The notes beneath the pieces were generated by a model. That model saw only the letters and a program-made list of their open reading frames with translations, did no database searches and was not told the origin of the DNA. Shown one piece after another: positions 25,595 through 35,375 of a stretch of DNA of 64,000 nt. Numbering within the stretch: position 1 is the stretch's first letter; every line of letters starts with the position of its first letter. Location: the NCBI GenBank assembly GCA_944321715.1, contig CALUMJ010000007.1, forward strand, positions 38,306-102,305, written 5' to 3'. Source of the stretch: an uncultured Muribaculaceae bacterium (lineage in GTDB: Bacteria > Bacteroidota > Bacteroidia > Bacteroidales > Muribaculaceae). A program made the position numbers and the translations under genes.

Positions 25595-28222
25595 ATGACA
25601 GAAGATCGAATATTAAAGATCAACATTGAAAAAGAGATGCGGTCGTCGTACATTGATTATTCGATGTCGGTTATTGTATCTCGTGCTCTGCCCGACGTGC
25701 GTGACGGCTTCAAGCCGGTGCACAGGAGGGTACTCTTCGGAATGCAGAAGTCGGGAAGCACCTACAGTTCGCCGACAAAGAAATCAGCACGTATCGTGGG
25801 CGACGTGATGGGTAAATACCATCCGCATGGCGACTCGTCGATTTATCTCACAATGGTGCGCATGGCTCAGCCGTGGGCGATGCGTTATCCGCTTGTCGAT
25901 GGGCAAGGAAACTTCGGCTCGGTGGATGGCGACAGTCCTGCCGCAATGCGTTATACCGAGGCTCGGCTCAGCCGGATAGGCGAGGAAATGTTGCGTGACA
26001 TAGACGAGGACACCGTTGACATGGTGCCAAACTTCGATGCGACGCTTAACGAGCCAGTAGTGTTGCCGACACGTTTCCCCAATCTGCTTGTGAATGGTGC
26101 GTCGGGCATCGCTGTCGGTATGGCAACGAATATGGCCCCGCACAACTTGACCGAAACAATCAACGCTTGTTTGGCTCTGATTGAAAACCCCGATATGGAA
26201 GTGCCTGATTTGATGAATTACATCAAGGCTCCAGACTTCCCGACGGGCGGTATAATATATGGTTATGACGGAGTGCGCCGTGCGTTTGAAACAGGGCAAG
26301 GGCGCATAGTCATAAGGGCCAAGGCCGAAATAGAGTCGGGCAACGGCGGCGACAAGATAGTAGTGACCGAAATCCCATACAACGTAAACAAGCGGTTGCT
26401 AATCAAGAGCATTGCCGACCTTGTCAAAGAAAAGAAAATCGATGGCATATCAAACATAAATGATGAAACCGACATGCGAGGCATGCGCATAGTCATTGAT
26501 GTGAAGCGTGATGCCAACGCCAACGTCATTTTGAACAAGCTATTCAAGATGACACAGTTGCAGTCGTCGTTCAGCGTCAACAATGTGGCACTTGTGAACG
26601 GGCGGCCGCAAACGTTGAACTTGAAGCAATTGCTGCAATGCTTCCTCGACCACCGCAACGACGTGGTGGTGCGCCGCACAAAGTTCCGCCTGAAAAAGGC
26701 ACAAGACCGCTTGCACATAGTCGAAGGGTTGATAATAGCTTCGGACAACATCGACGAAGTGGTGCAAATAATCAGGTCGTGCGACTCTCGTGCAGAAGCC
26801 CGCGAGCGGTTATGCGCCCGTTTCGGTCTGGACGAGATACAAGCCAGAGCAATTGTGGAGATGCGCCTCGGCGACCTCACCAAGCTCGACCAAAACAAGC
26901 TGCATGACGAAAAAGACGAATTGTTGCGGACGGTTGCCTATTTAGAAGACATATTGAACAATGACGCGTCGCGCCGGAAGGTGATTGAAGACGAGTTGGT
27001 GGAAATACGTGACAAATATGGCGACGAGCGCAAGACGGAAATCGAATATGCGTCGGAAGACTTCAACGCCGAGGACTTCTATGCCGACGACAATATGATT
27101 ATCACAATTTCGCACCTTGGTTATATCAAGCGCACGCCGCTGTCGGAGTTCCGTGCACAGAATCGCGGTGGCGTGGGTGTGAAAGGTAGCGACACGCGCG
27201 ACTCCGACTTCATCGAGTATATATATACGGCCTCGATGCACAGTTACATACTGTTTTTCACCCAAAAAGGACGGTGCTATTGGCTCAAAGTTTATGAGTT
27301 GCCCGAAGGGGCGCGCAATTCCAAGGGTCGAGCCGTGCAAAACATGTTGAATATCGACGCCGACGACAAAATCAATGCTTTCATAGCAGTCAAGAACCTG
27401 TCGAACCAGGAATATAACAGCACTCACAACTTGATATTCTGCACCAAGAAAGGTCTGGTGAAGAAAACTTGCCTTAGCGCGTATGCCCGTCCACGCACCA
27501 ATGGCGTGAACGCGATAGCTATCAGGGAAGATGACCAAGTCATACAAGTGCGCTTAACCGACTCGAATTGCGACGTCATTATAGCCAACAAATATGGCAA
27601 GGCTATCAGATTCCATGAATCGAAAGTGCGGGCAATGGGGCGTGTAGCCGCCGGAGTCAAGGGCATGACGCTCGACAACGACGATGATGAAGTAGTGGGC
27701 ATGATATGTATGCCGCAAGGCACGAGCGACACGATACTGGTGGTTTCGGAGCAGGGCTATGGCAAACGCTCGTCAATCGACGATTACCGCATCACCAACC
27801 GTGGCGGCAAGGGCGTCAAGACCATGAATATTACCGACAAGACCGGCAAATTGGTGTCAATCAAACGTGTCAACGACGACAATGACTTGGTGATTATCAA
27901 CAAGTCGGGCATCACGATACGTGTGCATGTTTCTGATTTGCGTGTCATGGGCCGCGCCACGCAAGGTGTTAAACTCATCAATTTAGAGAAACGTAACGAT
28001 GAAATAGCATCGGTGTGCAAGGTGGTTTCGGAAAAAGATGAGGAGGCTGCTTCGGAAGGCGGCGAGGAGAGCGAACTGGTCGTGGGTAGCAATCGTGGTG
28101 AAAACAGGTTGCCATTTGACGAAACAGTAGAAAATTATGCCGAAGATGACAGCATCGAAGAAGAATTTGATGACGATGCCGACATAGACGAAAGCGAAGA
28201 GGATAACGATGAACTAAATTAA
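25595..28222 (+). CDS. gyrA: DNA gyrase subunit A
   Basis: An 875-residue type IIA topoisomerase A subunit that introduces negative supercoils with GyrB. The winged-helix/tower part contains the catalytic Tyr120 in [11 protein letters not shown]. The quinolone-resistance region reads [17 protein letters not shown]: the E. coli Ser83 equivalent is Ser81, while the Asp87 equivalent is Leu85, probably a lineage-typical state. The C-terminal beta-pinwheel has six-blade repeats and the GyrA box as TNRGGKG (classical QRRGGKG). This box and the absence of ParC-like truncation favour GyrA over ParC. The tail is very acidic ([19 protein letters not shown]), as in many gyrase A tails. The TPR gene follows by 30 bp. 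Confidence 0.96.
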   Translation: MTEDRILKINIEKEMRSSYIDYSMSVIVSRALPDVRDGFKPVHRRVLFGMQKSGSTYSSPTKKSARIVGDVMGKYHPHGDSSIYLTMVRMAQPWAMRYPLVDGQGNFGSVDGDSPAAMRYTEARLSRIGEEMLRDIDEDTVDMVPNFDATLNEPVVLPTRFPNLLVNGASGIAVGMATNMAPHNLTETINACLALIENPDMEVPDLMNYIKAPDFPTGGIIYGYDGVRRAFETGQGRIVIRAKAEIESGNGGDKIVVTEIPYNVNKRLLIKSIADLVKEKKIDGISNINDETDMRGMRIVIDVKRDANANVILNKLFKMTQLQSSFSVNNVALVNGRPQTLNLKQLLQCFLDHRNDVVVRRTKFRLKKAQDRLHIVEGLIIASDNIDEVVQIIRSCDSRAEARERLCARFGLDEIQARAIVEMRLGDLTKLDQNKLHDEKDELLRTVAYLEDILNNDASRRKVIEDELVEIRDKYGDERKTEIEYASEDFNAEDFYADDNMIITISHLGYIKRTPLSEFRAQNRGGVGVKGSDTRDSDFIEYIYTASMHSYILFFTQKGRCYWLKVYELPEGARNSKGRAVQNMLNIDADDKINAFIAVKNLSNQEYNSTHNLIFCTKKGLVKKTCLSAYARPRTNGVNAIAIREDDQVIQVRLTDSNCDVIIANKYGKAIRFHESKVRAMGRVAAGVKGMTLDNDDDEVVGMICMPQGTSDTILVVSEQGYGKRSSIDDYRITNRGGKGVKTMNITDKTGKLVSIKRVNDDNDLVIINKSGITIRVHVSDLRVMGRATQGVKLINLEKRNDEIASVCKVVSEKDEEAASEGGEESELVVGSNRGENRLPFDETVENYAEDDSIEEEFDDDADIDESEEDNDELN

Positions 28223-28252
28223 TCTAATTATAAATCTCTAATTTTTTATTGC

Positions 28253-29284
28253 ATGAAAAAAATTGTTTTATTATTGGCATGTACCTCTTTGATTGGGTTC
28301 AACATGTTTGCCGATGACAATCCGGCCGAGCCTATATTTAAGGAGGGTAAGGAGAATTTCAATACCTACGACGATGCCCAGGCTCAAATGCTGATGCAGC
28401 AGCCTATCGACACATTGACTGTGGGCAGTGCTCTTCTCAATGGTTATGACTTGTTTATGAAAGCTCTCCCACTTGACTCTGTACCTGAAGTGAACAAGGA
28501 CGGTTCTCCGAAATTGGACAAGAAAACAGGCTTGCAGAAAATCAAGACTAAATATTCCAAGGATATTGTCAACATTCTTGTAGGACACTACAATGATTTC
28601 CTCATGGTGGGGCAGATGTTCAACGAAACGCAGCAATATGCCTTGGCTGCCAAGTCTTGGGGCATTTACGCTTCATTGCCAAGGGCCAGCTTCCTCGGCG
28701 ACAAGGCTCCCGAAGTACCCGACTCGACCATCGCACAATTCCGTTATTACGAGGGTGTGATGTATTTCCAGGCCAAGGACAATGCAAAAGCATTGGACGC
28801 ATTTTATGTAGCACTCGACGAGGGTTATGACTACAAGGAAACGACCGATATGATTAAATACCTTGTCGGGATAAGCGTGGATAAGTGTTTGCAAGACTCG
28901 GCATACAACGAGTGTGACGCAATGCTTTCTAAGGCTATGCAGAAATGTCCGAAAGAGGCTGTGTTTGTATTGTTCAAGGGTCTTTTGGAAGAAACAAGGA
29001 CTGGCGACATCGAACAGGCTATAAAGTATTACAAGAATGCGACGGAACTTGACCCGCAATTAGGCGTGGCACAATATCACGTAGGCCGTTATTACAACAA
29101 CAAGGCTGTAAATGTGATGAATGCCGACGAGAACCTTAACCTCACTGATGAGGAACTTGGCAAACTTATTGACCCCATCTGCCTTGAGGCTAAGCCTTAC
29201 CTCGAAAAGGCAGTGGAACTTGACCCGACTAATTCGGAAGCACAACGCATGCTCAAGTGGGTTAACGACCGCCTGAACAAGTAA
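28253..29284 (+). CDS. Secreted tetratricopeptide-repeat protein downstream of gyrA
   Basis: A 343-residue protein with a signal peptide (KKIVLLLACTSLIGFNMFA, cut before DDNPAEP), so it is probably periplasmic. Several TPR-like helical pairs are visible: QYALAAKSWGIYASLP, VMYFQAKDNAKALDAFYVALDEG, IEQAIKYYKNATELDP and AKPYLEKAVELDPTNSEAQ. Lys-rich turns separate them. TPRs mediate protein-protein contact; the partner is unknown. The gap to gyrA is 30 bp with no promoter, and a strong terminator follows, so the two form one transcription unit. Confidence 0.85.
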   Translation: MKKIVLLLACTSLIGFNMFADDNPAEPIFKEGKENFNTYDDAQAQMLMQQPIDTLTVGSALLNGYDLFMKALPLDSVPEVNKDGSPKLDKKTGLQKIKTKYSKDIVNILVGHYNDFLMVGQMFNETQQYALAAKSWGIYASLPRASFLGDKAPEVPDSTIAQFRYYEGVMYFQAKDNAKALDAFYVALDEGYDYKETTDMIKYLVGISVDKCLQDSAYNECDAMLSKAMQKCPKEAVFVLFKGLLEETRTGDIEQAIKYYKNATELDPQLGVAQYHVGRYYNNKAVNVMNADENLNLTDEELGKLIDPICLEAKPYLEKAVELDPTNSEAQRMLKWVNDRLNK

Positions 29285-29310
29285 TCATACTTGACACAAG
29301 ATAAAAAATA

Positions 29311-29351
29311 GTGGTGTGCCAGCGGTATTGTTCGCGGCACGCCACTTTTTT
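29311..29351 (+). terminator. Terminator of the gyrA-TPR operon
   Basis: GTGGTGTGCC (29311-29320) pairs with GGCACGCCAC (29336-29345) through one wobble, followed by seven Ts. Confidence 0.85.
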
Positions 29352-29417
29352 TGTGCCGCATGGAGGCTTGTTTCTGCCATATTTACAGTATATTACGGTT
29401 GCATTCGAGCTGTCATC

Positions 29418-29592
29418 GAAGGCGTATTAAAATGCAAATTTGTGCAATTTTGTAGGGACGCACGGCCCGTGCGTCCGCTGCGCAATTAGGCGCATATTTT
29501 ATTAATTTACAGATGGTTAATCGAGTCTTGCGGCACTCGTACGCACGGGCCGTGCCCTACGAGGTGGGTCATGCCAATTTTGATACACCCTC
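29418..29592. mobile_element. 175-bp MITE-like palindromic element, copy B
   Basis: A diverged relative of the element at 16646-16823. The left end is GAAGGCGTATTAAAATGCAA and the right end reads GAGGGTGTATCAAAATTGGC on the minus strand. The inner motif GTAGGGACGCACGGCCCGTG and its inverted copy are kept, the latter with a one-base loss. It lies between the gyrA-TPR terminator and the promoter of kinase-FGE gene 2. The remaining intergenic DNA (29593-29712) shows no motif I recognise. Confidence 0.75.
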
Positions 29593-29712
29593 TACAACAC
29601 CGTCGTATTTGCTATTTTGATGCAGCCCCTGCAGCAATTGATGCTGTTTGTGGCGGGAACTGTGCGTTTGGTGTATAAATCGGCATGGTTGGTGTAATTT
29701 TTTGCCAGGGGC

Positions 29713-29743
29713 TTGGCACAGATTGAGAATTTTGTTACATTTG
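29713..29743 (+). promoter_or_regulatory. Promoter of kinase-FGE gene 2
   Basis: TTG at 29713-29715, a 20-bp spacer, and TACATTTG at 29736-29743 (exact TAnnTTTG). The leader to the ATG at 29772 is only about 22 nt. Confidence 0.65.
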
Positions 29744-29771
29744 CTAAATTCTTTCAAAAAACCATGATTAT

Positions 29772-31640
29772 ATGAATAACGAGGAAGGCTTGACAAGTGC
29801 GGCATTGCCCGAGGGTGCCATGTTGATGGGTGGCAAATACCGCATTGTCAGGAAGTTGGGGCAAGGGGGCTTCGGTATCACCTACCTTGCCGAGCATGTC
29901 GAGCTTGAGAAGCGGGTTGCAATTAAGGAATTCTTTTTCGGGCAGTATTGCGAGCGCGATTCCGACACGTCGAGCGTGACCGTGCCAACAGCCGGTAACC
30001 GCGAGCTTGTGGAGAAGTTCCGGCGCAAGTTTGTGAAAGAGGCGAAGCTCATAGCCAGCAAATTGTCGCACCCATCGATTGTGCGAGTGTCCGATGTGTT
30101 CAGCGAAAACGGCACTTCATACTACGTGATGGATTACATCGACGGCTGTTCATTGGCCGACATAATCAACGAACGTGGGCGCATGGGTGAAACGGAGGCC
30201 ATCGGCATCATCGACAGTGTGGGAAAGGCATTGGAATTCGTCCACTCGCGCAACATCAACCACTTAGACATTAAGCCCGGCAACATCATGGTAGAGGCCG
30301 AAACTGGCAACGTGGTGCTTATAGACTTCGGCGTTGCCAAGCAGTATGATGCCGAAACTGGCGAAGCCACAACCACCACTCTCGTTGCACGCAGCCGCGG
30401 CTATGCGCCGCCCGAGCAGTACAAGCCCGGCGGCGTGGGCAGCTTCACGCCCGAGAGCGACATTTATGCCCTCGGTGCGACACTCTACAAGATGGTAACA
30501 GGCACCACGCCCCCCGATGCAATGGAAGTGGCGGCACAAGGCGGAATCCCGCCGCTGCCCGACAGCATATCCGCCCCTGTGCGGCGCGCCATCACCGCCG
30601 CCATGCAGACTGCGAAGAAAGACCGCCCGCACACCGTTGCCGAGTTCCTCGGCATACTGCACGGCAAGGCCGTCGGCGAGGAAACCGAGGTGGACAAGGA
30701 GAAGCGGAAGCAGGACGACATTGAGGTAATCGTCATTGACGACGGCCGTGGCGGCAAAGGCAATAATGACAACAATGGTGGCAATGCAGAACGAGAGAGG
30801 GATGACCAGTCGGTGAGAAAACCGCAACCCGAACCGCAACCGCAGCGTCGCAAGTGGCTTCAGTGGGCAGTAGCCGCCGGGGTAGCGGTAGTTGCGTTCG
30901 TGGCAATCATGCTGTTTCGCCACGAGCCTGTAAATCCAGGCCCAGACTCCATTCCCAAACCGAATCTGTCTTTGCCTGAAATCGAGATGGTATATGTGCC
31001 GGGCGGCATGTTCACGATGGGGGCGACGTCGGAGCAGGAAAGCGATGCTTATGATGACGAGAAGCCGGCGCACAGCGTTACGTTGAGCGGCTACTACATA
31101 GGCAAGTATGAGGTAACTCAAGCACAGTGGAAGGCGGTAATGGGGAGCAACCCGAGTCATTTCAAGGGCGACAATCTGCCGGTGGAATTGGTCAGTTGGG
31201 ATGATGTTCAAACCTTCATCAAGAAGCTGAACCAGATGACAGGGAAGAGCTACCGCTTGCCGACTGAGGCAGAGTGGGAGTATGCGGCGCGAGGGGGCAG
31301 TAACAGCAGTGGCTACAAGTACAGCGGCAGCGACAACATACACAGCGTTGCGTGGTACAGTGTCAACAGCGACGACACGACGCACCCTGTGGGTAGAAAC
31401 ACGCCCAACGAGTTGGGCATCTATGACATGAGCGGCAACGTGTATGAGTGGTGCCATGATTGGTCTGGCAGCTACAGCAGTGCATCGCAACGCAACCCGC
31501 AAGGACCTGCCAGTGGGTCGTTCCACGTATATCGTGGCGGCGGCTGGAGCCACTATGACAGAGATTGTCGGGTGTCACGCCGGAGCTACGGCAAACCTGA
31601 TTCCCGGTTCGACTATCTCGGCTTCCGTCTGGCTCTTTAG
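29772..31640 (+). CDS. Membrane Ser/Thr protein kinase with extracytoplasmic FGE/C-type-lectin-fold domain (gene 2)
   Basis: A 622-residue protein. The kinase domain (~20-310) has a GQGGFGITY loop, Lys52 (AIKEFF), HLDIKPGN at 164-171 (Leu replaces the HRD Arg, as in gene 1), DFG at 185-187 and YAPPEQY. An Asn/Gly and Pro/Gln linker leads to one TM helix (~363-382) preceded by RRK, so the kinase is inside and the C-terminus outside the membrane. The FGE domain (401-622) is very similar to that of gene 1 (FTMGATSEQ, YRLPTEAEWEYAARGG, YDMSGNVYEWC, GFRLAL), whereas the kinase halves are far less alike. The last ~45 codons are VR-like. The gene has its own promoter and is flanked by a MITE-like element upstream and ispD downstream. 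A likely role is transmembrane ligand-to-kinase signalling. Confidence 0.9.
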   Translation: MNNEEGLTSAALPEGAMLMGGKYRIVRKLGQGGFGITYLAEHVELEKRVAIKEFFFGQYCERDSDTSSVTVPTAGNRELVEKFRRKFVKEAKLIASKLSHPSIVRVSDVFSENGTSYYVMDYIDGCSLADIINERGRMGETEAIGIIDSVGKALEFVHSRNINHLDIKPGNIMVEAETGNVVLIDFGVAKQYDAETGEATTTTLVARSRGYAPPEQYKPGGVGSFTPESDIYALGATLYKMVTGTTPPDAMEVAAQGGIPPLPDSISAPVRRAITAAMQTAKKDRPHTVAEFLGILHGKAVGEETEVDKEKRKQDDIEVIVIDDGRGGKGNNDNNGGNAERERDDQSVRKPQPEPQPQRRKWLQWAVAAGVAVVAFVAIMLFRHEPVNPGPDSIPKPNLSLPEIEMVYVPGGMFTMGATSEQESDAYDDEKPAHSVTLSGYYIGKYEVTQAQWKAVMGSNPSHFKGDNLPVELVSWDDVQTFIKKLNQMTGKSYRLPTEAEWEYAARGGSNSSGYKYSGSDNIHSVAWYSVNSDDTTHPVGRNTPNELGIYDMSGNVYEWCHDWSGSYSSASQRNPQGPASGSFHVYRGGGWSHYDRDCRVSRRSYGKPDSRFDYLGFRLAL

Positions 31641-31662
31641 TTTTGAGCGCTTGAGAAGGTCG
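31518..31662 (+). other. Candidate DGR variable repeat (VR) and 3' homology of kinase-FGE gene 2
   Basis: Codons at the variable sites read AGC CAC TAT GAC AGA GAT, CGC, AGC TAC GGC AAA, GAT TCC and TTC GAC TAT. Nearly all are NNC/NNT, or A-rich codons an adenine-targeted process would leave. TGTCGGGTGTC, CGG, GGCTTCCG and CTTTAGTTT are shared with gene 1. Two constant-block differences (tcA/tcG, Agg/cgg) also fit changes at template adenines. Similarity to gene 1 continues to about GCATGTCCGCGGC at 31683-31695, beyond the stop codon. Confidence 0.55.
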
Positions 31663-31750
31663 TGGATTCTGTCATAGGGATTGCATGTCCGCGGCTGCCA
31701 AGCCATCACTGTGGGCAGGACAGATTGCCGTCGCATGGCGTAATTTGCGG

Positions 31751-31781
31751 TTGCGTGGCTTGGTTTTTTTTATTTATTTTG
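31751..31781 (+). promoter_or_regulatory. Probable promoter of ispD-recG
   Basis: TTG at 31751-31753, a 20-bp spacer, and TTATTTTG at 31774-31781, one mismatch from TAnnTTTG. The leader to the ATG at 31801 would be about 13 nt. Confidence 0.4.
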
Positions 31782-31800
31782 CAGGACGGAGATTAATAGA

Positions 31801-32478
31801 ATGACAAATCATGCAATCATAGTAGCAGGAGGGTCGGGCAGCCGTTTCGGCTCGGTGGTGCCAAAGCAATTTTTGCCGTTGGCAGGGCGGCCGGTGTTGA
31901 TGCACAGCATTGACCGATTCATTAAGGCAGGAGCCAGCGTCACCATTGTCCTTCCAAATGAGCAGGTGGGCTTGTGGAACGAGTTGTGCGAGCAATATTC
32001 TTTCCACCGGCTATTGGCAGTGGCCATCGGCGGTGACAGCCGTTTCCAGTCGGTGAAAAATGCTTTGGCTACGATTAATCCCGAACCGGGCGACCTCATT
32101 GCCGTGCACGACGGTGTTAGGCCACTTGTGCCAGTCGAGGTGATTGAAAATGCTTATAGCGAAGCGGCGCAATATGGCTCGGCGATACCAGTTGTGCCGG
32201 TGACCGATTCCATCAGGGAGGTTGCCGGGGGGCACTCCAATGCGGTTGACCGTTCACGCTTTGTCGCAGTGCAGACACCGCAGGTGTTTGATGCCACGAT
32301 ACTCAAGGAGGCATACGGCGTGGACTATGATGCATCGTTCACCGACGATGCATCGGTGGTGGAACATGCCGGGCATTGCGTCCATCTGATTGGAGGCGAC
32401 ATATCAAATATCAAAATAACCCATCCCGGCGACATTGAAATAGCCGAAATACTGCTCAAGCGTGGAAAGCCTTGCTAA
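31801..32478 (+). CDS. ispD: 2-C-methyl-D-erythritol 4-phosphate cytidylyltransferase
   Basis: A 225-residue enzyme of the MEP isoprenoid pathway that joins MEP and CTP to CDP-methylerythritol. The N-terminal nucleotide loop AGGSGSRFGS is followed by KQFLPLAGRPVL, then DGVRPLV (metal Asp), AIPVVPVTDSI, and RSRFVAVQTPQVF with the substrate-binding Arg. DDASVVEHAG and GDISNIKITHPGDIEIA close the Rossmann-like fold. The length is normal. It overlaps recG by 17 bp, so the two are co-translated. It differs from related ribitol-5-phosphate cytidylyltransferases mainly by context, which is not decisive. Confidence 0.93.
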   Translation: MTNHAIIVAGGSGSRFGSVVPKQFLPLAGRPVLMHSIDRFIKAGASVTIVLPNEQVGLWNELCEQYSFHRLLAVAIGGDSRFQSVKNALATINPEPGDLIAVHDGVRPLVPVEVIENAYSEAAQYGSAIPVVPVTDSIREVAGGHSNAVDRSRFVAVQTPQVFDATILKEAYGVDYDASFTDDASVVEHAGHCVHLIGGDISNIKITHPGDIEIAEILLKRGKPC

Positions 32479-34567
32479 AACCAGCATAAAATACCTGCAC
32501 GGGGTGGGACCCAAGCGCGCCGAGCTGCTTACGCAGGAGCTTGGCATTTGCTCATATTACGACCTGCTGTATTATTTCCCTTATCGATACATCGACCGTA
32601 GCAAAATTCACAAAATCAGCGATTTGCGCCAACTTGGCGAGAATGGCGAGATGCCTTACTTGCAACTGCGGGGGCAGTTTGCTGCATTTGCCGTGCATGG
32701 CGAGGGGGCGAAGCGGCGGTTGAATGCGCTGTTTTTCGATGGCACGGGTTCAATCGACGTGGTGTGGTTCAACAAGGTGAGGCAAATCGAGGAGAGTTAC
32801 CACACTGGTGTAGATTACATAATATTTGGCAAACCGGCACTATATAACTCGCGATACAGTATTACGCACCCCGAGGTTGAAATTTACAAACCCGGGCAGG
32901 AGGTGGGCGGATTAAAAGGGGTTTACTCCATCACCGACAAGATGAGGCAGCGGTCGCTCACGTTGCGCATGTTCCAGCAATTGGTGCAAAACTTGCTTGG
33001 AGTGATTGGCAACATAACAGACCCACTCCCTGCCGACATCATAGCGCATTACCGCTTCATACCGTTGCGCGATGCCTTGGTTAATATCCATGTGCCATCT
33101 TCGGTGCAGATGTTGCAGCGGGCGCAATTCCGCTTGAAGTATGATGAATTGTTTTTCTTGCAACTTAATTTGCTGCGGTATTCCAAATCCCGTTCAATGA
33201 AACTTGGCGGACACAGGTTTGTGCGCGTGGGGCAGCATTTCAACGACTTTTACAACCATGTGCTGCCTTTCCCACTCACTGGGGCTCAGAAACGTGTCAT
33301 CAAGGAGATTCGCGCCGACATGGGCAGCGGACGGCAAATGAACCGATTGTTGCAAGGCGATGTGGGGAGTGGCAAGACGCTCGTGGCGTTGATGACAATG
33401 TTGCTCGCCATCGACAACGGTTTCCAGGCTTGCATAATGGCACCTACCGAGATTCTGGCGCAACAGCACTATGAAACTATTTCGCAACTCGCCTCGCAGG
33501 TGGGTGTGAAAGTGGCATTGCTCACAGGCTCGACAAGCAAAAAGATGCGCGATGCAATTCACGCAGGTTTGGCAAGCGGCGAAATAGGTATTACTGTGGG
33601 CACTCATGCGCTTATCGAGGACACGGTGGTATTTGCCCGGCTCGGAATGGTGGTTATAGACGAGCAGCACCGCTTCGGTGTGGCGCAGCGGGCCAAGATG
33701 TGGAGCAAAAACACCGTTCCGCCTCATGTGCTTGTGATGACTGCCACGCCCATTCCGCGCACATTGGCCATGACCGTGTATGGCGACCTCGACGTGTCGG
33801 TCATTGACGAGTTGCCGCCGGGGCGCAAGCCTGTGACGACGGTGCTGCGGTATGACAACCACCGCCAGCAGGTATATCGGTTCATATATTCGCAACTCAG
33901 GCAAGGGCGGCAGGTGTACATAGTCTATCCGTTGATACAAGAAAGCGAAAAGCTCGACCTGCGCAACCTCGAAGAGGGTTATGACATAATACGTGAAACA
34001 TTTCCCGACTACCGTGTGTGTTTCGTCCACGGCAAGATGAAGCCGGCCGAGAAGGACCACCAGATGCACCTGTTTGCAAGCGGCGAGGCGCAAATAATGG
34101 TGGCTACGACAGTTATCGAAGTGGGTGTGAACGTGCCTAATGCCACTGTCATGCTCATTGAGAATGCCGAACGGTTTGGCTTGTCGCAGTTGCACCAGTT
34201 GCGCGGGAGGGTGGGGCGCGGCGCCGACCGCTCGTATTGCATACTCATGTCGCACGTGAAAATCGCAAGCACCACGCGGCATCGCCTTGAAGTGATGACG
34301 CAGACCACCGACGGCTTCATGATTGCCGAGGAAGACATGCGCTTGCGTGGCCCAGGCGACATGGAAGGCACGCAGCAAAGCGGCATCGCATTCAACTTGC
34401 ATATAGCCGACATTGCCAAGGACGGGCAAATCATACAAGCCGCACGGAATGATGCGCAACGTATCATCGACGACGACCCAACGCTGTCGAAGCCCGAGAA
34501 CTTAAAACTGGCACGGCAATTGCAATTCTTATACAGCCACCAGCAAGACTGGAGCCGCATAAGTTGA
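32462..34567 (+). CDS. recG: ATP-dependent DNA helicase RecG
   Basis: A 701-residue branch-migration helicase acting on stalled forks and Holliday junctions. The N-terminal wedge/OB region (KYLHGVGPKRAELL; YFPYRYIDRS; ALFFDGTGSIDVVWF) is followed by helicase motifs: GAQKRVIKEI, Walker A LLQGDVGSGKT, APTEILAQQH, Walker B as DEQH (VVIDEQHRFGV), TATPIPRT, VATTVIEVGVNVPNA and QLRGRVGRG. The ORF starts with GTG at 32462 inside the end of ispD. Confidence 0.96.
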   Translation: MESLAKTSIKYLHGVGPKRAELLTQELGICSYYDLLYYFPYRYIDRSKIHKISDLRQLGENGEMPYLQLRGQFAAFAVHGEGAKRRLNALFFDGTGSIDVVWFNKVRQIEESYHTGVDYIIFGKPALYNSRYSITHPEVEIYKPGQEVGGLKGVYSITDKMRQRSLTLRMFQQLVQNLLGVIGNITDPLPADIIAHYRFIPLRDALVNIHVPSSVQMLQRAQFRLKYDELFFLQLNLLRYSKSRSMKLGGHRFVRVGQHFNDFYNHVLPFPLTGAQKRVIKEIRADMGSGRQMNRLLQGDVGSGKTLVALMTMLLAIDNGFQACIMAPTEILAQQHYETISQLASQVGVKVALLTGSTSKKMRDAIHAGLASGEIGITVGTHALIEDTVVFARLGMVVIDEQHRFGVAQRAKMWSKNTVPPHVLVMTATPIPRTLAMTVYGDLDVSVIDELPPGRKPVTTVLRYDNHRQQVYRFIYSQLRQGRQVYIVYPLIQESEKLDLRNLEEGYDIIRETFPDYRVCFVHGKMKPAEKDHQMHLFASGEAQIMVATTVIEVGVNVPNATVMLIENAERFGLSQLHQLRGRVGRGADRSYCILMSHVKIASTTRHRLEVMTQTTDGFMIAEEDMRLRGPGDMEGTQQSGIAFNLHIADIAKDGQIIQAARNDAQRIIDDDPTLSKPENLKLARQLQFLYSHQQDWSRIS

Positions 34568-34673
34568 TACAGTGTTAAACATACATTTTTTTAACACGTA
34601 AAAAGTAAAATTATAATGTCGCAAACAGGGTATTTTGTGAAATATGTTGTAAAACATGTTTTGATGTAAATGG

Positions 34674-34703
34674 TTGAAATATTGCATATTAGTGTTATGT
34701 TTG
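34674..34703 (+). promoter_or_regulatory. Probable promoter of ndk
   Basis: TTG at 34674-34676, a 19-bp spacer, and TATGTTTG at 34696-34703 (exact TAnnTTTG). A second -7-like box TAAATTTG at 34771-34778 lacks a -33 partner. The leader of ~150 nt contains a small CTTCCG/CGGAGG hairpin (34780-34796). The rest of 34568-34861 is AT-rich with nothing further recognised. Confidence 0.55.
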
Positions 34704-34861
34704 AGTCTTTGTATAAAAGCGTTTAGAATATTTAACGTCGCAATAAAACCGCCAAGTTAAGAAAAATGGTTAAATTTGGCTTCCGTGAAGCGGAGGTATA
34801 AATCCGTTAACAAATCAAAGATAACTAACATTACCATAACAACCATTTAAATCGCACCAAC

Positions 34862-35323
34862 GTGGAAGCTACATTAGTAATTTTGAAGCCGTCGGCAATA
34901 GGACGCGCCTTAGCGGGCGAGGTGATTTCCCGCTTCGAGAAGAAAGGCCTGATTATAGCAGGTATGAAGATGATACAATTGTCGAGTGAAATTCTCGACG
35001 AGCATTATGCCCATCTGCTCGACCGTCCATTTTTCCCTCGCATAAAAGCTTCCATGATGGCAACACCAGTGGTTGTGATGTGTATCAAGGGCAAAGATGC
35101 CGTGCAAGTGGTAAGAGCCATGACAGGTGTCACTAATGGGCGCAATGCAGCTCCAGGCACGATTCGTGGCGATTACAGCATGAGCGGACAGGAAAACATC
35201 GTACATGCTTCCGACTCGGTCGAGAATGCGCAAATAGAGCTTAACCGCTTTTTCAAGCCCGAAGAGATTTTTGATTACACACCATCAGGACTCAATTACC
35301 GTTACGCCTCAGATGAGATTTGA
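34862..35323 (+). CDS. ndk: Nucleoside diphosphate kinase
   Basis: A 153-residue enzyme that equalises NTP/dNTP pools by phosphoryl transfer through His115, seen in NIVHASDSVE. Other family motifs: TLVILKPSA at the N-terminus, KGLIIAGMKM, RPFFPRI, and GTIRGDYS. The start is GTG at 34862. The C-terminal ~25 residues (FKPEEIFDYTPSGLNYRYASDE) extend slightly beyond the shortest NDKs, as is common in Bacteroidetes. Confidence 0.95.
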   Translation: MEATLVILKPSAIGRALAGEVISRFEKKGLIIAGMKMIQLSSEILDEHYAHLLDRPFFPRIKASMMATPVVVMCIKGKDAVQVVRAMTGVTNGRNAAPGTIRGDYSMSGQENIVHASDSVENAQIELNRFFKPEEIFDYTPSGLNYRYASDEI

Positions 35324-35375
35324 TGGCACCAGCAAGTGGGCGTGACGCACTCTATTTTTATCACATCAAAGGAAA

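Noticed and set aside
30264-31553. 429-codon minus-strand ORF opposite kinase-FGE gene 2
   Set aside because: It is a shadow of the conserved kinase-FGE coding frame.
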